From: Drosophila miranda
Lineage: Eukaryota; Arthropoda; Insecta; Diptera; Drosophilidae
Direction of reading: 5' to 3'
Assembly: GCF_003369915.1 (NCBI RefSeq)
Contig: NW_022881603.1
Coordinates: forward strand, 32,981,522 to 33,045,521
DNA length: 64,000 nucleotides
Positions 24,201-35,272 of the stretch are shown here, in pieces. The position numbers and the translations under genes were made by a program. A model generated the notes under the pieces. It was not told where the DNA came from, did no database searches, and worked only from the letters and a program-made list of their open reading frames with translations. Position 1 is the first letter of the stretch; every line of letters begins with the position of its first letter.

Positions 24201-27200
24201 CAGATAATGGATACTGAGCCACTTTCCTCCTCGTGTATGAAGGTGTCAATCTCCTCGAGCGGCTTGCCGTACATATCCTTCGGAAAGGGCTCAAACTTCC
24301 GCGGCAGCACATCGCCGTCCTCCACGGAGGCTTTGGTGCGCGGGTGGAAGCCATATTCCCGCACCAGCTGGATGTGCCGGTTCTCGTGCTTGACCTGCGA
24401 CCTCTGCGTGTAGTCAAAGACCTGGTGTTTGGCAACAGCTGCAAGGAGAGGAAGCACAACAGAAAGATGATCAGGGGTGTACAGAGTTTTGGTTGAGAAT
24501 GGACTGTTTTGGCTTGGTTTGGTGAATATGCGTGCATTATCTAGTGCCACACCCCTACCACCCCCAGTATAGCTAATCGGCCGCCCTTTCTATTCCAGCA
24601 ATCAGAAATATGCCTGATAATACTCCGCTCGTACAGTTGCTGCAAGCCTTAGGCGGCGGTGTCGCTGGGGGCTTGACTAGGACCTTGGTGCAGCCGTTCG
24701 ACGTGATCAAAATTCGCTTTCAGATGCAAGTGGAGCCGGTGGGCAAGCACAGATACGAATCGAAGTACCAGGGTCTGCTGCACGCCTTTCGTAGCATATA
24801 CAAAGAGGAGGGACTACGGGGAATCTGGCGTGGTCAGGTGCTGAGCATTACCTATGCAGTCGTGCAGTTCTGGTCGTACGAGCAGCTTCGAGTCAAGGCC
24901 CACAAGATGCCCTTCTTCGACGACCGACCGCTACTCTTGTACTTTGTATGCGGGGGATTGGCCGGATGTCTGGGCACCGTGGCTGCTCAGCCCTTCGATG
25001 TAATCCGCACTCAAGTGGTGGCCGCCGATCCCACCAGCAAGAGGAGTCGCATGAGCTCCCGGAAAGGTGTACACTTCGTACACTCTACTGAAGGATTGCG
25101 AGGCTTGTCCCGTGGCTTGGTCTTTACCCTGGCGCAGATCTTTCCGCTAGTAGGGGCCAACTTTCTCATCTACAAGTACCTGAACGCCCTTGTCCTCTTT
25201 ATTGTCAAGAAGTAAAATCCCGACCACAACATTCCTGGTCTCTGCCTCCTCGTCAATGGTGCCCTCGCCGGGGTGTCGTCCAAGTTACTGGTCTATCCAG
25301 CAGATCTGATGAAGAAGCGCATGCAGCTGCACGGTTTTCACCAGGATCGACAAACGTTCGGTCGGAATCCCATTTGTCCGACGGCAAAGCAATGCTTCAT
25401 GATCACCTTAAAGGGTGAGGGCATCTCCGGCTTTTATAAGGGGGTTAGCCCCCCACAATAAGCCCCTCCGGCTTATCCAGTGCCTTCTACTTCACTTTCT
25501 ATGACTACATTAACCGCTACGTCATCCATCCTGTGCAGGACCGGGAAGAGCAGCGTCTGAAGGAAGAGAAGGCCAAGAGCGCCGCACCTAAAAAGGCCGG
25601 CTGGACCTAATAAAGATGCCCCATATGGGTGATGCCAGCACCACACAGTCTCGTTAGTGAGACCTAAACATCCCACCGCTGACCCATAGACACAAACGAT
25701 TAAACACACCGGGAATGAGTTAAATTATTACACTAACATGGTTTATTTTGTACATCGGCACCGTTGGTGAGCTGCAGTGGAGGAGGGAGTAGTTACTCCT
25801 TCAGATGTGACATGTGGAATGTGGATGAGCGAACGAGCCATACGAGTATTATAAGTTAAAAGTCCAATGGAATCGGGTGAACTTGTGGGAATGAGCAATA
25901 GACTAGATGTCCGGATGGCCAATGCAGGAAACGGCCCCTACGACCAGTTGGAGGCAGATCCCGACCAGCCACCGACGGCGGGGGGCGAGTAATTGTAACC
26001 GTCCCCACCCCCGGAGGATGCACCGCCATGAGAGCCACCGCTATATCCTCCGCTGGAAACGACAGCAGCAGTCACCACCTGGCTATCGTAGCTGCTTCCT
26101 CCGCCGGAACTGTAGCCCCCAGAGCCGTGTCCGCCGGAACTGTAGCCCCCTGAGCTGTAGCCCCCTGAGCTGTAGTCTCCGCTGTTGTATCCTCCAGCGC
26201 CAGAGCCCGCGCTAGCTGCAATGGCTGCAATATGGGCATCATCGTGTCCACCAGAGCTGTAGCCTCCCCCCGAGCTATAGCCTCCCGAGCTGTAGCCTCC
26301 GCTGCTGTATCCGCCAGCACCCGAAGAGCCGTGGGAGGAGGTATCAGCGCTAGCTGCAATGGCCGCAATATTAGCTATAGCATGACCAGAATCGTGTCCG
26401 GAGCTGTAGCCACCGGAACTGTAGCCTCCGGAACTGTGTCCGCCAGAGCTGTATCCTCCAGCACCCGACGAACCGTGAGAGGAAGAGCCAGCGGCAGCTG
26501 CGATGGCGGCAATCTGAGCATCATCGTGGCCAGAGCCATGTCCCCCAGCGCTGTATCCTCCGGAGCCGTGTCCGCCAGAGCTGTAGCCTCCGGAACTATA
26601 TCCTCCGGAGCCGTGTCCGCCAGAGCTGTATCCTCCGGATCCGTGTCCGCCAGAGTTGTAGCCACCAGATCCGCCGTGGTTCTCGGTAATAATGGCATAG
26701 GTACTGACTTGGCCTCCTCCACCGCCATGTCCATCGTCATGTCCATCGTCATGGGAGTGAATCTCATATCCGCCGCCGCCGCCACCACCTCCATGCCCAC
26801 CGTCATGGGAGTGAATCTCATAGCCTCCGCCGCCACCACCGCCTCCATGCCCACTATCATGGGAGTGAATCTCATAGCCTCCGCCGCCACCACCGCCTCC
26901 GTGATGATCTCCACCATGATCTCCCCTGCTCTCGGGCAGGTGGATGCGAATGTGGACGTGCTCCCGTCCAAATGAGGGCTTGCCCCATACCGCCGGACTG
27001 GCCAGCAAGAGCACGCTCAACTATACGGGGAAAGGGAAAGATGACACTATTAGAATCCGTATTCGCTCGCAGGGGAGTGGAGTCCACCGCCAACTCACAA
27101 TGAAACAAGCTGCCATTTCTCCTGATGTCGAAAGTTGCCAAGGATTTGGATTGTAGCTCACCGGCTGCTGGGCTACGAACTATGTGGCTGGAAATGATTC

Positions 27201-30200
27201 GGCAATCGTCTCTGCGCGCCGTTTTATACGCGCGCTTGGAGCAGAGCTCTCGAGCTCCGAATTTGAGGTTATGTAAGTGGTGCGACGCGACGGCCGCTGT
27301 GGCAAGTGCAGGCGATAATCTCTCCGACGACGAGATGAATTGAGCTGAACTGAACTTGTGGCAGAGGCAGGGTCTGCTGCCAGCACGACTCATTGAAGGC
27401 CACATTGTTTCGTTTTACCTTTTCTTTCTCTCTACTCTCCACGTCTCTCTGCCTCTCTGCGCGATCGGCTAGAGTGTTGACCTTTCACATCAGCCTAATC
27501 ATCATTGCCATCATTGACTGCCCTTTTGCAAAAACACTCTCACTCACTCTCTCCCTCTCTGCCCCTTTTGTGCTCCACTTTCGTTGGATCTGGGAGAAAA
27601 TCCGAATGGCCCTAAGCCTCTGCTGCATATTATTGGGTTGGCTGTTGCCGAAAATCGTTAATAATCATAGACATTTTAGATCCAGTTTTAGTCTCAATCC
27701 AAGTCTTGGCCCAGGGCCGGTCCAGTGTGGCTGTTAACCGTTAGTTATGTATGTTGTATTCGTTAATGTTTATGCATGGCTTATGCATGCTTATGCAGAT
27801 ACGATACGATACGAACTTCCTATTGGCAATTCCTTATTGCTGGATGTCTGGGCCTGGGCACTTGCATAACGAATTGGCCAAGCCAAGGGTCTGCCTGTCT
27901 GCTTTTGCTGCTGGCCGTCGTTTGTCATTAACCCATTGATGGCCATTCCCGTGCCGGTAATTAACCTGATAACATTGCTTACTCTGGTTCTGGCTGGCTT
28001 GCTGGAGCGAAAGCATTTCTCTCCTTCTCCCTCTCCCTCTGACAATGCTGGAGAAGCAGAGAAAAAGTACCGTAAGATTTTGACTCGCTCATCATCTGGC
28101 TCTTACATCAGCGGAGAGGCGAGGTCATGGCCAGTGGCCGCACTGGACGCCCAGCGTCTCGTTCGCTCTCACCTCCCTTCCCTGTCCATTGTTTTGCTTT
28201 CGCCGCTGATTAGCTACAGTTTTCATTAGCATTGAGTGGTAGGGGGAGTGTACGGGAGGGGGGTACTAGAGAGTGGGCTGCAATTTTCATCGTAAACGGG
28301 GCCATATGGCAATTTCGATTACGAACACCCGACAGTTGATTAACATGCCTCATCTTTCATCTCGGTTCGGTCCCCATTCATATTGCCAAATCAATTAATA
28401 GACATTTAAATTCAGTCAAATTTGTAAACAAAAGCGTGGCATGGCATGGCCCCCTCAAAGTGGGGATGGAATGGATGCTTACATAAGGAACTAGTAGCAG
28501 CCACCAGAGCGACGCCAACGCAACCAGCTGTTGCCAATCGAATGATAATGATAATCATAATCATAATCATAATGATGTTGCTGATGGGATCTGTTCGACT
28601 GGGAATCGGATCGGAGTCTGCGACTGCGACTGCGTTTGCGTCTGCGGCTCTTTCTGTGGCATTCGAAAATGCATTTCATTAACAGGAAAACTGGCGTGCA
28701 ACACTCCATGGGGATTACATCTTCGGCAAAGCCACCAATCGAGGGCCACGATGCTCATGATGATGATGATGATGGGTCTGGGCAACCGGTTGGCGGTCGC
28801 ACATTAACATTAAATGCAACAAAGACGCATCTTCCCCGTATTGCATAATGGTCCCACCAGGTCGGAGCGCTTGCCGCATCTTCATGCGGAAGCAAAGTCA
28901 TTCTCAAGGCGCCCAAAAACAAAAAGGAAATTACACACAGACACAGAAAGCAGCCAGTCTTTTGGATTTCCAAAAAAAAAAACAGTTGCATCTAGCCAAC
29001 CGCGAAACGGGGTGGGTGGAGAGTGGTGGCACGTTGCAGTTGCAGTTGCCGTTGCAGACCTTTGCACAAGTTCAATGGTGACGGGAAATGGGAATGCGAT
29101 TGGGATTGTGATTGTGATTGGAGATGGAAGATAGGTGATGAGTGGTGTAGGGACTGCAGACTACAGGGCCAATTATGCACCAAAGGGGTTGGCTGCACTT
29201 TCTATGGGTTGCACATCTTGGCCCCAGGCGAATCGAGTTCCAATCCGCAAAGCGAGTCAGAATACGGCGCAAGGTAGGTTAGGTTAGGTTAAGGCGGTAG
29301 CCGGGAGGGGGGATGTGAGCCTCCCGCCCCCGAGTTCACTTGGACCTATAGAAGGTCCGTTGTGTTGCCGCGTGGGCATGTGCCCCTTCTCGTTGCCTGA
29401 ACCGTGAGAGCAGACTACTGCAGGATTAAAGGCAGTCGCATCCGGTGGCTTGGATGTATTTGGACAAGGTCCCTGGTTTGATTTCGGACAGGTCCGAAAT
29501 GTCCGTGAGGAAGCGGCCCCGAGAATACGAAGACGACGATTTCCAAGGGCTGGGCAATGGCAGAAGAAGTGGAGGACCGATTCCTCCTCCTTCTTGTCGC
29601 GACAACTCCTGCAGAAGTCGTTATGAGGGATTGACAGTCTGGAGGCATGAGTGCCGATCTGCCAGTGTTCCGTAATGGCTCGAGTAACTGCAGAGCACTG
29701 TGCTCTGCTGAGTCTATACAGCTCTGCTGAGCGCTTCTTCGATCGATATGGCCAAATCAATCTTGAGACTTTACAGGAGACGGTTTGCTGCCATCTCCTA
29801 TTGGCATTTTGCTCGAACAATTCGTGCGTTAGGAGCCTGCACGTAGCTAAGGGCATCGCTACCTGCTCCCTCTCCGATAGGAGAGGCTGGCTAGCCTGCC
29901 TGGCTAGCTCGTCGGCGGCGTCGTTCCCCTCGATGTCCCTGTGGCCGGGGACCCATGTAAGGAAGAGATCCAACTGCTCTGCGATCTCGTGCAGAGACCT
30001 GCGGCAGTCATTTACAGTCGCTGAGTTCGACGATATTGAGCCTAGAGCTTTAATAGCCGCTTGGCTGTCCGAGAAGACGCACACTAAGTGCGTGTCTAGA
30101 CGTAGTTTGGAGACTATAGAAATGGCCTCCTTGATGGCTTCAATCTTCGCTTGGAACACTACAGTGGTCCGGGAGCCTGAAGCAATGACTGATTTTCAGC

Positions 30201-33200
30201 TCGCTGCAGTAGACTCCGCCTCCCACGCGGCCGTCTAGCTTTGAGCCATCAGTGTAGAAGTGAACCGCATTTGCAGGTCCTGGTTCGCCCATCTCCCAGT
30301 CCTCCCTAGGTGGGATTGATACCTGGAAGGGCGTCGAGAGGTGATCACTAGGAATACAGTAATCTGTCCTCTCTGGTAATTGCGGAAGTCTCATCAGGAG
30401 TCCCGAGTGCCCAACCGCGGACGCCTTCCACAGTCTGGCTTCTCTCATTCTGAGGGCAGAAAGTGTTGCCACCTTCTTTCCCATAAGATCTACAGGGAGG
30501 AGGTCCAGCACAGTATCCAGGGCTTCCCCTGGAGTAGTGCGTAGCCCGCCAGTGATGCATAGCTCTGCCATGCGTTGAACTCTGCTGAGTTTATTGAGGC
30601 ATGTCCTTCTGTCTAAGGCTGGCCACCATACCACCACTCCATAGAGCATGATCGGTCGTATGATGGCGGTGTAGAGCCACCGGACTATATAGGGGGTCAT
30701 TCCCCATTTTAGTCCGATGGCTTTCCTGCAAGTATAGAGGGCCACTGTGGCTTTCTTTACTCTATCCTCTATGCTCAATTTCCAATCGAGCTTTCTATCG
30801 AGGATTAGGCCAAGATACTTGGCGTTGTTGCTGAAGACTAGCGTTTCCCCACATAGTCTTGGGGGAATCAGTACCGGAACTTTGTACTTCCTAGTGAAAA
30901 GCACCAGTTCCGTTTTAGACGGGTTGACGCCTAACGGGTTGACGCAGACAAATGCTGCCCATTTCGACATTTTCGTGAGAGTACTTGTCATGCACTCACA
31001 CAACGTCTGCGGAAATTTTCCGGAGAATGCTATGGCAACATCGTCCGCATACGCCACCACACGGCAGCCACCCCCCTCTATCTCCCGCAGCTGTGTGTTC
31101 ACTGCCACGTTCCATAGGAGGGGCGAGAGGACTCCGCCCTGCGGTGTACCTCTGCTGACAAATCGTACACGTTGACGTCCCCAGTGATGCCTCAACCGTC
31201 CTGCATTGTAGCATCTGATCGATCAGGCTCACCGTCCTGGAGTCAACGCCCAGATCCGTCAGTGCGCCCGTGATGGCGGTCGGAAGGATGTTGTTAAAGG
31301 CGCCTTCTATGTCGAGGAAGGCTACTAGGGTGTACTCCTTAAAGTTAAGGGACGCTTCGATGATCGATGTGATCGAGTGTAGGGCCGTTTCGGTGGATCT
31401 TCCCTTCCGATAGGCATGCTGGGAGTCTGAGATCAGACTGGACGGAATAGACGCTGTGAGATGCAGCCCCAGAGCCGTTCCATCGCCTTTAGAAGAAAAG
31501 ATGATAGACTAATGGGCCTGAAATCTTTTGGGGCAGTGTGCGAGGGCTTGCCTGCCTTGGGTATGAATACGACTTTGGTCTGAAGCCAGAATGTCAGGAA
31601 TGCACCCGTGGGAAAAGATTCCCTCGTAAATTATTTTGAGCAATTAATTAAGTTAATTATTAAGTTAATGGCTTTAAGTCCCGCGTGAATCAGTTGGGCA
31701 GGGAAAATGCCGTCTGAGCCCGCGGATTTGTAAGGTTTAAAACTTCTGATCGCCTAGGAGATGTTCTCCCGGCTTAGCAGGCTCAGGAGGGCATTTGAGA
31801 CGACAGAAGGAGGCGCGAAGTAGTTGGGTCTGTTTTCATCGGAGCCAGGGAAGTGAGTATTTAGGAGAAGATTTAGCGATTCATCGCTGGACGTAGTCCA
31901 CGACTGGTCGGTGTTCTTCAAGTAGCCCAGGGTGGGTGTTGTCTTCGATAGAACTCTGCGCAAGCGTGAGACTTCTGAGTTACTCTCGATTTCGCTGCAG
32001 AACTTACGCCAGGAGGCGCGTTTGGCTTTTCTAAGTTCTTTGTTGTAGGTTGACAGACTGGCCTTGTATTCGGCCCAGTTTTGCTCAACGTTTTCAGCCT
32101 TAGCTTTATTGAAGAGTCTCCGGGCGGCTTTCCGGAGTTCACCCAGTTTCGGATTCCACCATTCAGGTTTCTTCCGGCCTCTGTTCTTGCCAGAGGGGCA
32201 TGCTTTGTCGAGCGCCTTATTGCAGGGGTCGGTAAAGATCTTAAGAAGACGAGTCGTGGCCTCCGTGGAGAACTCCTCCTCAGAAGGGGGCTCAGGGAGA
32301 ACACGACAGAGGTAATCAGAGTACCGAGTCCAGTTTGTCCGCCTGATGTTCCGGAATCGGACTGGCTTCGGTACTGAGAAGGAGAAGACAGTTTCCACGT
32401 ACCTGTGGTCCGAGAAGGAGTGCTCTTCCAGGACTCTCCAGGATACAATGTTACGCTGGAGCTCATGAAAGGCAAGCGTGAGGTCCAGGACCTCCTTGCG
32501 GTTTTTAATAATAAAGGTTCCCACCTTTTTTCACTACCCCGGTTTAATAAGACCATCTGAGTGGTCAGTAAGTAGCTGAAAAGATACTCACCCCTTTCGT
32601 TTGTGTCAGTGCTTCCCCACTGACAGTGATGCGCGTTTACGTCGCATCCCACAATTAGGCCGAAGTCCTTGGCCGAACAGTCTGCGACTAGATCCCTGAG
32701 AGGCGCGTGTGGAGGGGGGTCTGGCTGATCATGCCCCATGTATGTGGAGCAGATCCTCAGTGAGCGCTCCTGGCCTTCGGGGCTCACTGCGGTGTGGTCT
32801 TCATTGCTGAAATTTGGGAGCAAAAATAAGTGCAACTCTCTTTTTGCAAGAATGCAGGTACGACTTTTACCTGCGGTTTCAGCTACGTATAGTTTGTAGT
32901 CAGAAGTCCTCAGACCGGAGACCCTGTTTCCGAGGATCAAGGGCTCCTGAATGAGGACTATGTCGACTCCACCCTTGGCCAGGTGGAGCAGTAGAGCAGC
33001 GCATGCTGCCTTACAATGGTGGAGGTTTATCTGCAGGATCGTCAGTGACATTCCTGAGTCTCACCTCCACCATTGTTGCTTCTAGATCGCTGTCGGGGGA
33101 ATCTGGCTCCTCCCCGACAACGATATGGCTGAGACCTCTGGCTAGGTCGAACTCGTCGAACGCGTAGTCGTCCAGGATGTCATCCGACATCATGGACGCC

Positions 33201-35237
33201 GCATCCGACGCCGGGTTGTCTTCCTCGCACGAGGCCCCCTCTTTCGGGATCTTCGGCAGCTCCGGGTCTGGCTCGACCTCCGCTTGCCTGCCCTTGCGAT
33301 CCGACTTTAGGTGGTAATGGTGACCTTTTTGTATCCGTAGTCGACCACACCGTCCGTTTTGACGAGGGGCTCTAGCGATTCCTCATTTAGGACGAGGATA
33401 ATCTGGCGCCTCTGCCCCTTGATGTCCTCTACCTTGGCCACCTTCCAATCGGCTGTGGGATGGTGGGGGTTGCAGACCTGCAGAAGCCTGAGGATTTTCT
33501 CAGGTTCTGCAGGTTTTGCCGATACCCATGCTCTGGCTCTCGGGCGGCTGGGAACATCCTCCCATCTCACGGCCTCCAGTTTCGCTCCTGGGTAGACCTC
33601 TTTCAGAGCAGCCACCGCCTTCATGTAGAGGGCCGCAGAGCGAGCGTCTTGGCAGGCGATGGCTTTCACCTTGCCTTGATGCCACCCTGGGTCCTCACAC
33701 TTTGGCGGTGGTCCGCCGTTCTCCTCCAGTTCCTGTAGGAACCGGTCCTGGAGCTCGTTCTCCACCAGGTGCCACTTATCGCGAGGGGCATGGCCGTCCT
33801 CGGCGCCCCTGTCCAGGACGCCGATCAGGGTCTTGCCCCTCGCCACCTCAGCGAACGACCGGTTCGTGGGGTGGGTCTTCACCCGCTTGGCTTGCTGGGC
33901 TTGGCCTGGCTGGTTAGCGGGGTCCTCCGCTGAGCGTTGCCGCTTGTTGGGGGCCTTTGCTGCGCCCTTTCCGGCTTTGGCTGGCTGGAAGAGTGGCAGG
34001 ATTGAGGAGGACCACAGCCTCTGCTCCTTTCCTTCTGCTGACGCCCTAAAGTTCGGGTCCTCGTTGGACAGGATGAAAGACGCTCGTCTCCTGTCCTGGT
34101 ACGACGGCTTTCCTCCCCGTGGTGCAGAGACGCTGCTCGCCGGGGCGCCCATGGGTTCCTCGGTCCCGGTGCGCTTACCAGCCGCGATTACGCTCTGCTT
34201 GGCAGCCCCCCCGGTCTCCGGTTCGCCCTTGGAGCCACCCGACTTGGAAGGACCCGATTGGCTTTTCGGGCCCCCCCGCGCTGCGGCCGCTGCCTGAAGA
34301 CGGTGGACCGACTCAGTCTCCTTCCCCATCTTCTTTGGACCTGTTTTCCCAGGCGCTGGTACAGAGGGATTGGTTTGTCCCTCCGGTACTTTAAGAGGAG
34401 TACCGAGATCCTTTGCGGTGTTTTTATTTTGTATTTTTGATATATTTGGCATTTTTGATCCCACGAGTAGGCGGGAAGGGGTTGGTCACCCGAGGCATAG
34501 CCCGCTTGCCCCGGGAAGCCTAATTTAAACTGGAGGTCGGCAGGTATCCAGAGTCCGCATATTAGTGACCGGGCACCCCCCGGCCATGCATCCCTCGGCA
34601 TATAACAGTGTCACCTTGGATTGGAGTAATTTCACTGAGAGTTTTCTTCTCTCCGCCCGACTTCCATTCGCCAGCATCCTGGCAGAGACATGACCGTGCC
34701 AGGACCTGTTTCCAGCCGCCCTCACGGGGAGAGTGTAGTCGCACTTCTACCGCTGCGTACAGTTACGGCGGGTGACGGTTCGCTCGCAACCCTCTGTGTC
34801 ATGGGTGGTGTGGGACGCAGGCCTCACCGGCTATTACTAACCGGAGCGGCTGCGCCTCAGTTCCGAGTTCACAGTTGTGCGAGCCGACCCGTCATCCGTT
34901 TGTCCCCCTGTAGCACCCGATGGCTGACGGCCGGCGCAAGGTAAACTGCAAATAAAAACTGCATCGAAGCAGTAATGCCCAAAGGCTGACCGGAAACTAA
35001 TCACTAAAGCAGAAAACAGGCAGTCTCTGGTTTTCCAAAACACCAGTTGCATCTAAGAAACCGCAAAAGACAGTGGCGAGTGTTGGGACATTGAAGTTGA
35101 AGCTGCAGCTGCGTAGAGCTTGGTCCTTGGTAACGGGAAATGGGCTTATAATTGGAACTAGGACTGAGATTAGACCGCAGAGAGTGATGGGTCAATTATG
35201 CTCCATGGGAGTGCATGCTTGACGCATACGAAAGTTT

Positions 35238-35272
<35 letters not shown>

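Larger units (their letters stand above)
29277..34931 (-). mobile_element. full-length LOA-clade (TRIM/Bilbo-like) LINE
   Basis: A 5.65-kb non-LTR retrotransposon flanked by an exact 12-bp target duplication CGGCGCAAGGTA at 29265-29276 and 34932-34943. The 3' end (left) carries a short TAACC-type repeat tail. In element order: 5' UTR (34465-34931), ORF1 (33307-34464), then ORF2 with an apurinic-type endonuclease (from about 33051), reverse transcriptase (YADDVAIAF, about 31000) and an RNase H domain (TDGSK at about 30238; FSDSQAAI at about 30080; [14 protein letters not shown] at about 29900). RT plus RNase H marks the LOA/I group; TRIM of D. miranda and Bilbo of D. subobscura belong there. 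Several frameshifts and a stop disable ORF2. Confidence 0.88.

Noticed and set aside
23862..24413. Plus-strand 183-residue frame opposite NaCP60E exon 2
   Set aside because: No similarity or signals; exon 2 on the other strand is certain.
26232..26975. Long plus-strand frame opposite the Gly-rich gene
   Set aside because: It is an Ala/Ser/Val shadow of the codon-biased repeat; the minus frame has a signal peptide, splice sites and a TATA box.
29651..31175. Plus-strand frames across the LINE
   Set aside because: Antisense shadows of reverse transcriptase and RNase H.
35239..35270. Poly-T run as an assembly gap or artefact
   Set aside because: It is explained by the poly-A tail of a minus-strand non-LTR insertion with a 12-bp target duplication.
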